The notes under the pieces are model-generated. The model searched no databases. It was not told the DNA's origin and saw nothing but the letters and a program-made list of their open reading frames with translations. The position numbers and the translations under genes were made by a program. A stretch of DNA of 64,000 nucleotides from Streptomyces sp. ITFR-16 (GTDB lineage: Bacteria > Actinomycetota > Actinomycetes > Streptomycetales > Streptomycetaceae), in the NCBI RefSeq assembly GCF_031844705.1, contig NZ_CP134609.1:868001-932000 (forward strand), in the 5' to 3' direction. Below, piece after piece: positions 1 through 6,750 of this stretch (the first letter of the stretch is position 1; each line of letters opens with the position of its first letter).

Positions 1-883
1 CGGGCTGGGACCAGGCCCCGTCGTACCACTTGCGCCAGGAGCCGGGGGCCATCTTCGCGGACATCGGGGCGCGGGCGACATGCGCCCGGCTGCCGTCCGT
101 CCAGCCGCCCGGCACACCGCCCTTCGGGATCACCCGGGAGTTGTAGTAGACGTAGAAGTATCCGGACGCGGTGTCCACGAACAGCCGGGGATCGCCGTTG
201 CCGTAGTAGTACGTCTCGTGCGGGAACGCCCCGTCGTCGCCCCGGGCCGTGCTGTGGGGCGAGGTGAGGACATGGTCCTTGATGTCCCAGGTCCTGCCCT
301 GGTTCCTGGAGACGGCGTAGTCGATCGCGTCGTAGTGCAGCCCGTCGCCGAAGGGGCTCGGGGTGAACTCGTTGTGCACCAGGCCGTACCAGTCGCCGGT
401 GTCCGGGTCCACCCACACGCCCATCAGGTCGCAGTAGTTCTTCCGCGCGTAGGACGAGGGGGCGGGGGCGAACGTGGCCTCGCGGCCGGTGGGGCTGTTG
501 TCGCAGCGCCAGGTGGTGTCGTTGTTCCGGTCCTCGGGGCGGGCGGGGTCGGCCGCGTCACTGATCGCGGCCGAGCGGGTCGCCGTGTCGAAGTCCCGGC
601 CGGTGTAGAACGTCCACTCGCGGGGGTCGTCCGCGCCGTACAGGGCGTGGGCGGACTGGTAGTAGAAAGCCCCGTCCTTGTCGGTGTAGGGAGCGGCCGG
701 ACTGTCGTCGGGGTGGGTCCAGGGCCCCTTGGCCCCGACGGAGACGGTGTACGAGGGCGGCTCGGCGGTTCCGCCGGCCGAGGGGGGACCGGCCGATGCC
801 GGACCGCCGGTGAGCGGGCCGAGCAGGACCGCGCCGATGAAGGACAGCGTACGGACGGCTCTTGTTCCGGGACGAGACGGCAC
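1..883 (-). CDS. Secreted beta-propeller glycosidase-like protein (3' part missing)
   Basis: Reading down the minus strand from a GTG at 881-883 gives about 294 codons before the window edge, so the C-terminus is missing. GAGAGGAG sits five bases upstream of the GTG and supports this start. Residues 1-32 look like a Sec signal peptide: arginines, a hydrophobic stretch and an ASA cleavage-like site. The rest is rich in aromatic and Asp residues (YYQSAH, NDTTWRCDN, YYGNGDPRLFVD, YFYVYYNSR, DGSRAHVARA), as in five-bladed propeller glycosidases of the GH43/GH117/sialidase type. I cannot assign a family because the full length is not visible. The divergent ROK regulator suggests sugar-responsive control. 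Codon use matches its neighbours. Confidence 0.6.
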   Translation of the reverse strand, partial: MPSRPGTRAVRTLSFIGAVLLGPLTGGPASAGPPSAGGTAEPPSYTVSVGAKGPWTHPDDSPAAPYTDKDGAFYYQSAHALYGADDPREWTFYTGRDFDTATRSAAISDAADPARPEDRNNDTTWRCDNSPTGREATFAPAPSSYARKNYCDLMGVWVDPDTGDWYGLVHNEFTPSPFGDGLHYDAIDYAVSRNQGRTWDIKDHVLTSPHSTARGDDGAFPHETYYYGNGDPRLFVDTASGYFYVYYNSRVIPKGGVPGGWTDGSRAHVARAPMSAKMAPGSWRKWYDGAWSQP

Positions 884-1012
884 AGCTACTCCTCTCAGGG
901 CGCCCGGACACCCGTCGGGAGAGACGGTCCAGGGCGGCGAGATGTCCGAAAACTGATGGGTGATACCGCATCAGGACCCCGGACGGCGGGGGGTGTTCAC
1001 AGCGTCGTGCTC

Positions 1013-1039
1013 ATTAGTTCAAATAGAATCCGAACTAAT
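1013..1039. promoter_or_regulatory. Perfect inverted repeat, probable ROK operator
   Basis: ATTAGTTC, an 11-base A/T-rich spacer, then GAACTAAT: perfect 8-bp arms in a 288-bp gap between the divergent glycosidase-like gene (start 883) and the ROK gene (start 1172). ROK repressors of the XylR/NagC type bind palindromes of this size in such divergent regions. The assignment to this regulator is inferred from position. Confidence 0.6.
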
Positions 1040-1171
1040 GGAACGGCTGTCAAGGGATCCGAGGCGGCCGCCCGTATACAAGCCCGCGCCCCGGCCGGTG
1101 CGCGGGCTTGCCATCATGAGTGCGACGGCGGCCACGCAGCGGTGACGGCCCGACGAAGGGATGAGGATCCA

Positions 1172-2407
1172 GTGACCGACCCACAGCCGTACGCAGCCCC
1201 CGCCAGGCCCGCCGGCTCACGGGACCGGGCCTCCATCCGGCGCACCAACCTCGGCGTGGTGCTGTGCGCCCTGCGCGACCGGGGTCCGCGCTCGCGCGCC
1301 CAGATCGCCACCGACATCGGGCTGCCCAAACCCACGGTGACCAGCCTCGTCGCCGAACTCGTCGCCCTCGGCCTGGTCCGCGAGGGGCCCGCGCAGCGGG
1401 AGGGCACGGTGGGCCGCCCGGGCACCCTGGTGCACATCGACGGCGGCGACCTCTGCGGCATCGGCGTGGAGATCAGCACCAGTTACGTCCATGTCCTCGC
1501 GCTCACTCTGGACAGCCGGCTCGTCTTCGAGCACCGCGCGGCCGTCGCGGTCGCGGACGCCGGGCCCGAGGCGGTGCTCGACCTCACCGCGCGGAAGGTC
1601 AGGGCCTGCCTCGCCGCCCTCGGCCGCGACGGGATCCGCCCCGTCGGCCTCACCGTCGCCGCCCCCGGCGTCATCGACATGGCCACCGGGGCCGTCACGT
1701 ACGCGCCCGCCATCGGCTGGCGCGAAATCGCCGTCGCCGACGGGCTGCGGGCCCGGCTGTCCCGGACCCCGCAGCAGATCACCGTGGACAACGACGCCAA
1801 GCTCGCGGCACTCGCCGAACACGCCCTGGTGCAGGGCGACGACATCCACGACATGGTGTGCATCACCGGGGAGCGCGGCATCGGCGCCGGCATCATCAGC
1901 GACGGCCGGCTGCTGCGGGGAGCCGGCGGGTTCGCCGGAGAGGTCGGGCACATGCCGCTCGACCCCCGGCAGCGGCCCTGCGTCTGCGGCCGGCGGGGCT
2001 GCTGGGAGGGGATGGTCGGCCTGGACGCGCTCCTGCGCCGGGCCGCGGACGGCGGCGACCCGGTGCACGACCCGGCCGTCGCACTCGAAACCCGGCTCAC
2101 CGAGCTGCACCGCCGCGCCCGCGACGGCGACGCCCGCACCTGCGAGGCCCTGGAGGGCCTGGCGGACGACCTCGGCCTGGGGCTCGCCCTGCTCGCCGAT
2201 GTGCTCAACCCCCGGGCGGTCGTGCTCGGCGGCTACTTCACCCACATCGGCGACCTCGTCGTGGACCGCGTCCGCGACTCGCTCCGCACCCGGGTCATGG
2301 CACCCGACGCGGGCGGCTGCGAGGTCCGGCTGTCCACCCTGGGGTTCACGGCGGCCGCCCGGGGCGGGGCCCTGCTGGCGCTCGACGCGGTCTACCGGAG
2401 TCTGTGA
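1172..2407 (+). CDS. ROK-family transcriptional regulator
   Basis: 411 residues, the usual length for a ROK repressor. An N-terminal winged helix (about residues 15-75; SRAQIATDIGLPKPTVTSLVAELVALGLV) precedes a ROK sugar-kinase-like domain. The zinc motif CVCGRRGCWE (about residue 270), the glycine-rich GIGAGIISDGRLLRGAGGFAGEVGHM stretch (split here only for reading: GIGAGII, then GAGGFAGEVGHM) and the C-terminal VVLGGYF are all present. The GTG at 1172 was chosen because it puts the helix-turn-helix near the N-terminus and AGGA lies just upstream; the frame stays open much further upstream without looking protein-like. It most likely represses the divergent secreted glycosidase-like gene and itself through the palindrome at 1013-1039. 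The inducer is unknown but should be a sugar or sugar phosphate. Confidence 0.88.
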   Translation: MTDPQPYAAPARPAGSRDRASIRRTNLGVVLCALRDRGPRSRAQIATDIGLPKPTVTSLVAELVALGLVREGPAQREGTVGRPGTLVHIDGGDLCGIGVEISTSYVHVLALTLDSRLVFEHRAAVAVADAGPEAVLDLTARKVRACLAALGRDGIRPVGLTVAAPGVIDMATGAVTYAPAIGWREIAVADGLRARLSRTPQQITVDNDAKLAALAEHALVQGDDIHDMVCITGERGIGAGIISDGRLLRGAGGFAGEVGHMPLDPRQRPCVCGRRGCWEGMVGLDALLRRAADGGDPVHDPAVALETRLTELHRRARDGDARTCEALEGLADDLGLGLALLADVLNPRAVVLGGYFTHIGDLVVDRVRDSLRTRVMAPDAGGCEVRLSTLGFTAAARGGALLALDAVYRSL

Positions 2408-2437
2408 CCGGGCCGCCGGAGCGCGGGAACCGCCGTA

Positions 2438-2616
2438 CTAGGGCGTGTCGTCAAACTGGTGTCGTTGCCCGAAGGGCGGCCGGGCGGCGTCAGGTGCGTG
2501 CTCTCGGCGTGCCGGCCCCAGGCCCCTGTACTGGACGTACCGGGGTCTGGGGCCGGTGCGGCGAGAGTGCGTGCATGGCGCCGCCCGGCAGACGCCAGTT
2601 CGACGACACGCCCTAG
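2438..2616. mobile_element. 179-bp palindromic MITE-like element
   Basis: The ends are inverted copies: the left end reads CTAGGGCGTGTCGTCAAACT and the right end is its near-complement ending in ACACGCCCTAG. The palindrome continues inward almost without break (GCCGGGCGGCG / CGCCGCCCGGC; GTGCTCTCG / CGAGAGTGC; GGCCCCAGGCCCC / GGGGTCTGGGGCC), so the whole element folds into one long imperfect hairpin around 2529. It has no coding capacity. CTAG at both extremes fits the target-site preference of IS5/IS112-like elements, and similar GGGCGTGTCGTCAAACT repeats are common in Streptomyces genomes. Its right edge lies nine bases before the YciI start. Confidence 0.75.
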
Positions 2617-2625
2617 CCTGGGATC

Positions 2626-2919
2626 ATGTTCGTACTCGAGTTGTCCTACACCGCCCTGCTGGACCGTGTCGACGCCGCGCTGGAAGCGCATGTCGCCTGG
2701 CTCGACGCGCAGTACGAGGCCGGGGTGTTCATCGCCTCCGGCCGCAAGAACCCCCGGGACGGCGGGGTGATCCTCGCCGTCGGGGACGACCGGGCGGCGA
2801 TCGAGGGGCTGGCGGCGACCGATCCGTTCGTCGTGCACGGCGTCTGCGCGTACCGCATCACCGAGTTCATCGCGACGAAGACGTCGCAAGCGCTCGCCCC
2901 GTACCGCCAACAGCTCTGA
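2626..2919 (+). CDS. YciI-family (YCII-related) protein
   Basis: 97 residues, typical of the small ferredoxin-like alpha/beta barrel YciI family. The pattern of an N-terminal strand, a helix with a conserved His (EAHVAWLD), GVFIASGRKNPRDGGVILA and a C-terminal strand ending in AYRITEF is characteristic. Family members are suspected small enzymes or chaperone-like subunits; the substrate is unknown. The ATG at 2626 lies nine bases from the end of the MITE-like element. TAGCCT at 2614-2619 has the position and sequence of a leaderless -10 box, so transcription may begin at the ATG. There is no convincing ribosome binding site, which fits. Confidence 0.82.
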   Translation: MFVLELSYTALLDRVDAALEAHVAWLDAQYEAGVFIASGRKNPRDGGVILAVGDDRAAIEGLAATDPFVVHGVCAYRITEFIATKTSQALAPYRQQL

Positions 2920-3113
2920 GCGGGCTCCCTTCCCGCGGCTGCCGGGCTCCCGGGCGGAGCGGTCCGGGTGGACCGCCGGTAACGGGGCAGGTGAACAGGG
3001 CGACGGTGTGCGGTGACGCAGCTCACGCCGTCCCCCGATGCACGGATCGACGGCCGGCGTCGTCCTTACGGGTGCCGGGAACCGTTCGTCCGGTCGCGAG
3101 AGGGAGCAGGTTC

Positions 3114-3530
3114 TTGTCCACCGTTATCGAACAGTCCGTACAGGCCCGCATGGTCGCGTCAGCCCCGCAGATGGAGACGCTGCCCGCCGTCCTGACCTAC
3201 GACCGCCAGGACCCCTTCGCCGTGCGCATGGTCTTCCCCGCGCCGGCGACGCTGGAGGGGACCGAGGTGTCCTGGGAGTTCTCCCGGGAACTGCTCGCCT
3301 CGGGAATGGAGGCACCGGCGGGGGTGGGTGACGTACGGGTCAGACCGTTCGGCTACGACCGGACGGTGCTGGAGTTCCACGCCGCCGAGGGGATCGCGAT
3401 GGTGCACGTCCGCACGGCGGAGCTGCGCCGCTTCCTGCGGCGGGCGCAGGAGCTGGTGCCCGAGGGCGACGAGTACCGCTTCCTGGATCTGGACCGGAAT
3501 CTGACGGACCTGCTCGGCGGTCCGTGCTGA
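3114..3530 (+). CDS. SsgA-like protein (SALP), resembles SsgD
   Basis: 138 residues starting at a TTG (STVIEQSVQARMV follows), with GAGGGAGCAGG just upstream as ribosome binding site. SsgA-like proteins exist only in morphologically complex actinomycetes and help localise division and peptidoglycan remodelling during sporulation. The family hallmarks are present: YDRQDPFAVRMVF near residue 30, TEVSWEFSRELLASGM near residue 55, GDVRVRPF near 72 and the C-terminal LDLDRNLTDLL. From memory the sequence and gene order resemble SsgD (SCO6722) rather than SsgB, but I did not align it. It is cytoplasmic with no membrane segment. It is not coupled to the next gene, which has its own promoter-like sequence. 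Confidence 0.85.
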   Translation: MSTVIEQSVQARMVASAPQMETLPAVLTYDRQDPFAVRMVFPAPATLEGTEVSWEFSRELLASGMEAPAGVGDVRVRPFGYDRTVLEFHAAEGIAMVHVRTAELRRFLRRAQELVPEGDEYRFLDLDRNLTDLLGGPC

Positions 3531-3556
3531 GCGCGCGCACGGCGCGGTAAATCCGG

Positions 3557-3585
3557 TTGCCCCCATCCGGGGCCCGGCGTACTTT
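3557..3585 (+). promoter_or_regulatory. Probable sigma-70-type promoter of the ABC-F gene
   Basis: TTGCCC at 3557-3562 and TACTTT at 3580-3585 are separated by 17 bases. Transcription would start near 3592, leaving an untranslated leader of about 260 bases before the ABC-F start codon at 3851. Confidence 0.4.
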
Positions 3586-3591
3586 CGTGCT

Positions 3592-3850
3592 GTCCTTGTT
3601 GTCGCCGAACGGAGTAGGACGTTGCTCGTCTGAGGTCTCGAGACACCGTGTCGCACGCCGTGTCCTGTCTGTCCGTACAGGCACACGTCCGCGTGCCCGA
3701 GTGTGACCTCAGCTCTCCGAGCCGTCCTCCGTGACCAGGTCGTCCCTCCGCACCTCCGGCATTCTTCACTCCCGGACGTCTGCGTGGAACGCCAGTGGCC
3801 GGTGTCTCGCCCCGTTGCCCCTGACCTTCCTCGCAACCGGGAGATTCCTT
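3592..3850 (+). promoter_or_regulatory. Long structured 5' leader of the ABC-F gene
   Basis: About 260 bases without a convincing protein gene. It holds the perfect palindrome GTCTCGAGAC (3635-3644), CCTGT/ACAGG (3664-3668/3677-3681) and a stem GGCACACG/CGCGTGCC (3680-3697, one mismatch). ABC-F resistance genes in Firmicutes and Streptomyces are often controlled by ribosome-mediated attenuation in such leaders. Whether this one works that way is inference; I saw no upstream ORF with a ribosome binding site. Confidence 0.35.
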
Positions 3851-5482
3851 ATGTCTGCCCCCGCCGCCCACATCACCTGCTCGTCGCTCTCCTTCGCCTG
3901 GCCCGACGGCAGCCAGGTGCTCGACGACTTCCAGCTCACCGTGGGCCCCGGCCGCACGGGGCTCATCGGCCTCAACGGCGCCGGCAAGTCCACCCTGCTC
4001 CGGCTGATCGCCGGTGAACTCGTCCCGGCCGGCGGCCACATCAGGACCTCGGGCGAGGTGGGGTACCTCCCGCAGAATCTGGTCCTGGACACCGGGCTGC
4101 GCGTCGACGCCGCCCTCGGCATCGCCGCCGTCCGCGAGGCGCTGCACGCGATCGAGGCGGGGGACGTCGGCGAGGAGCGGTTCGCCGCGGTCGGCGACGA
4201 CTGGGACGTGGAGGAGCGGGCCCGCGCCACGCTCGACCAGCTCGGCCTCGGCCACATCGGACTCGACCGGACGATCGGTGAGATGTCCGGCGGCGAGTGC
4301 GTCCTGCTGCGGCTGGCCGCACTCCTGCTCGCCCGGCCCGAGGTTCTGCTGCTGGACGAACCCACCAACAACCTGGATCTGTACGCACGCGAGCGGCTCT
4401 ACGCGGCGGTGGACGCGTGGCACGGGGTCCTGGTCGTCGTCAGCCACGACCGCGCGCTCCTGGACCGGGTCGACCAGATCGCGGATCTGCGGGACTCCAC
4501 CGTCACCTGGTACGGCGGGAACCTCACGGCGTACGAGGAGGCGCTCGCCGTGGAACAGGAGGCGGCCGAGCGCATGGTGCGGGTCGCCGAGGCCGATGTG
4601 CAGCGGCAGAAGCGCGAGTTGGCCGACGCCCAGGTGAAGCTGGCCCGCCGCAAGCGGTACGGCCAGAAGATGCACGACCAGAAGCGCGAGCCGAAGATCG
4701 TCATGGGGGCCCGCAAGCGCTCCGCCCAGGAGTCGGCGGGCAAGCACCGCATCATGCACGCGGGCCGGCTGGCCGAGGCGAAGGAGCGCCTGGGCGACGC
4801 CGTCGATGCGGTGCGGGACGACGACGAGATCCGGGTCGAACTGCCGCACACCAAGGTCCATCCGGGCCGCGGCGTGCTGGAGCTGCGCGACCTGGAACTG
4901 GCCTACGGGGCACGGGTGCGGGGCTGGCTGGATGTGCGCGGCCCCGAGCGGATCGCGCTGGTGGGGCGCAACGGGGCGGGCAAGACCACCCTGCTGCGGA
5001 CGCTCGCCGGAGAGCTGGAACCGGTCTCCGGCGAGGCCGTCGCGCAGGTGCCGCTGCGCTTTCTGCCGCAGCGCCTCGATGTCCTCGACGACAGCCTGAG
5101 CGTGGTGGAGAACGTGGCGCGGTTCGCTCCGGAGGTCACGGACAACCGGATCAGGGCGAAGCTGGCGCACTTCCTGTTCAAGGGGGCGCGCGCGGACCGG
5201 GCGGCGGGAACCCTGTCGGGCGGGGAACGGTTCCGGGCGGCGCTGGCCGCGCTGCTGCTCGCCGAACCGGCGCCGCAGCTGCTGATGCTGGACGAGCCGA
5301 CGAACAGTCTGGACATGGCGAGCGTGCGCCGGCTGACCACGGCGCTGGACGCGTACGAGGGCGCGCTGATCGTGGCGAGCCATGACATCCCGTTCCTGGA
5401 GTCGCTCGGCATCACGCGCTGGCTGCTGCTCGACGGCGCGCTGCGGGACACCACGGCCGAAGAGGTGCGCGCCGGACTCTGA
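3851..5482 (+). CDS. ABC-F family ATP-binding protein (ribosome protection/translation factor)
   Basis: 543 residues with two ABC domains and no membrane segment, the ABC-F layout. The first domain has Walker A GLNGAGKST (residues 40-48), signature MSGGE and Walker B VLLLDEPTNNLDL. A basic alpha-helical linker with RQKRELADAQVKLARRKRYGQK follows. The second domain has GRNGAGKTT, LSGGERFRAAL and LLMLDEPTNSLDM. ABC-F proteins bind the ribosomal E site and either dislodge antibiotics or aid translation; the long basic linker fits a resistance-type member, but the drug cannot be told from sequence. The ATG at 3851 was chosen for GGGAG seven bases upstream, although the frame is open further upstream. 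Confidence 0.88.
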   Translation: MSAPAAHITCSSLSFAWPDGSQVLDDFQLTVGPGRTGLIGLNGAGKSTLLRLIAGELVPAGGHIRTSGEVGYLPQNLVLDTGLRVDAALGIAAVREALHAIEAGDVGEERFAAVGDDWDVEERARATLDQLGLGHIGLDRTIGEMSGGECVLLRLAALLLARPEVLLLDEPTNNLDLYARERLYAAVDAWHGVLVVVSHDRALLDRVDQIADLRDSTVTWYGGNLTAYEEALAVEQEAAERMVRVAEADVQRQKRELADAQVKLARRKRYGQKMHDQKREPKIVMGARKRSAQESAGKHRIMHAGRLAEAKERLGDAVDAVRDDDEIRVELPHTKVHPGRGVLELRDLELAYGARVRGWLDVRGPERIALVGRNGAGKTTLLRTLAGELEPVSGEAVAQVPLRFLPQRLDVLDDSLSVVENVARFAPEVTDNRIRAKLAHFLFKGARADRAAGTLSGGERFRAALAALLLAEPAPQLLMLDEPTNSLDMASVRRLTTALDAYEGALIVASHDIPFLESLGITRWLLLDGALRDTTAEEVRAGL

Positions 5483-5669
5483 GACGGCGGGCAAGGAGAG
5501 GTGGGAGGGGGCGCGGGAGCGCGGAAACCGGCCGGGATTTTTCTGATTTTCCGAGCCGTTCCGCTCCCCGTCCTGACCCTCTGTAAACCCATCTGAGCTG
5601 GCCTTATGACACTGGGTGAGCATGCGTCGCCCGGACGGGCTTGGCGGCGGCCTTACTGCCGCTTTAACC

Positions 5670-5696
5670 TACGGTCTCGTAACCTACGAAGCCGTA
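5670..5696. promoter_or_regulatory. Tandem TACG-N4-CGTA operator before the desaturase
   Basis: Two palindromes, TACGGTCTCGTA (5670-5681) and TACGAAGCCGTA (5685-5696), lie 15 bp apart within a larger ACCTACGG...CCGTAGGT dyad (5667-5698). They are 29 bp upstream of the desaturase GTG. TetR-type fatty-acid regulators bind such paired sites, but no regulator gene is adjacent. Confidence 0.55.
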
Positions 5697-5724
5697 GGTA
5701 ATTCTCCCGTCCCCAGGAGCCCCC

Positions 5725-6702
5725 GTGACGATCACCTCTCCCCACCTCGGCAGTTCACAGGCGTGGACCGACGCCCAACTGCTGTACGCGCTGGAAGAGG
5801 TGGTGGAGAAGGAACTCAACCGCCATCTCAAGGTCGCCAAGGACTGGATGCCCCACGAGTACGTCCCGTTCTCCGACGGCCGGAACTTCCCCGGCATCTT
5901 CGAGGACGGCGAGGCCTGGCAGGCCGAGCAGTCCAAGGTCACCGACATTGGCAAGATCGCCCTCGTGGTCAACCTCCTCACCGAGGACAACCTCCCCAGC
6001 TACCACCACGAGATCGCCTCGCTCTTCGGCCGCGACGGCGCCTGGGGCACCTGGGTGCACCGCTGGACGGCCGAGGAGGGCCGGCACGGCATCGTGATGC
6101 GCGACTACCTGCTCACCTCGCGCGCCGTGGACCCGGACAAGCTGGAGCAGTTCCGGATGGCGCACATGGCGGAGGGCTTCGAGTCGGACAACCGGCACTC
6201 GATGCTGCACTCCGTGGCCTATGTGGCCTTCCAGGAGCTGGCGACCCGGGTCTCGCACCGCAACACCGGGCACCAGTCGGGCGACCCGGTCTGCGACCGG
6301 ATGCTGGCCCGCATCGCCACCGACGAGAACCTGCACATGGTCTTCTACCGCAACCTCCTGGGCGCGGCCTTCGAGCTGGCCCCGGACCTGACGATGCAGT
6401 CCGTGCGCGACGTCGTCGTCAACTTCCGGATGCCCGGCCACGGCATGCCCGGTTTCGAGCGGGCCGCCGCGCAGATGGCGATCGGCGAGATCTACAACAT
6501 GCGGATCCACCACGACGACGTCATCCAGCCCGTGCTGCGCTATCTCAAGGTGCTGGACATCGACGGGCTGGGCCCGGAGGGGCTGCAGGCGCAGGAGGAG
6601 CTCGGCCTGTACATGAACGGGCTGGACACCGAGGCGTCGAAGTTCGACGAGAAGCTCGCCGCGCGCAAGGCGCGGATGGCGGCCCGCGCCGCCCAGGCCT
6701 GA
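5725..6702 (+). CDS. Acyl-[acyl-carrier-protein] desaturase, soluble diiron type
   Basis: 325 residues, matching actinobacterial DesA-like desaturases. The diiron ligands of the ferritin-like four-helix bundle are visible: an early EDNLPSYHHE, EEGRHG, and DENLHMVFYRN. It would introduce a double bond into acyl-ACP or acyl-CoA in the cytoplasm, using ferredoxin and O2, and so adjust membrane fluidity or supply unsaturated precursors. The GTG start at 5725 has AGGAG six bases upstream. The tandem palindrome at 5670-5696 suggests repression by a TetR-type regulator. A strong hairpin follows the gene at 6717-6747. Confidence 0.92.
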   Translation: MTITSPHLGSSQAWTDAQLLYALEEVVEKELNRHLKVAKDWMPHEYVPFSDGRNFPGIFEDGEAWQAEQSKVTDIGKIALVVNLLTEDNLPSYHHEIASLFGRDGAWGTWVHRWTAEEGRHGIVMRDYLLTSRAVDPDKLEQFRMAHMAEGFESDNRHSMLHSVAYVAFQELATRVSHRNTGHQSGDPVCDRMLARIATDENLHMVFYRNLLGAAFELAPDLTMQSVRDVVVNFRMPGHGMPGFERAAAQMAIGEIYNMRIHHDDVIQPVLRYLKVLDIDGLGPEGLQAQEELGLYMNGLDTEASKFDEKLAARKARMAARAAQA

Positions 6703-6716
6703 CACCGGGCCGCCAC

Positions 6717-6747
6717 GCTGCCCGCAGGGGGCTCTCCTGCGGGCAGC
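6717..6747. terminator. Hairpin terminator between convergent genes
   Basis: GCTGCCCGCAGG (6717-6728), a 7-base loop, then CCTGCGGGCAGC (6736-6747): a perfect 12-bp stem between the desaturase stop (6702) and the convergent HEAT gene stop (6751). There is no T-run, as is common for Streptomyces terminators. It can serve both strands. Confidence 0.75.
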
Positions 6748-6750
6748 GGC

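Noticed and set aside
80-1171. Upstream extension of the ROK regulator frame
   Set aside because: The sequence is antisense to the secreted glycosidase-like gene and precedes a good start with ribosome binding site at 1172.
3660-3734. A 24-codon GTG-started frame in the ABC-F leader as a regulatory upstream ORF
   Set aside because: No ribosome binding site precedes the GTG and the codons show no known stalling motif.
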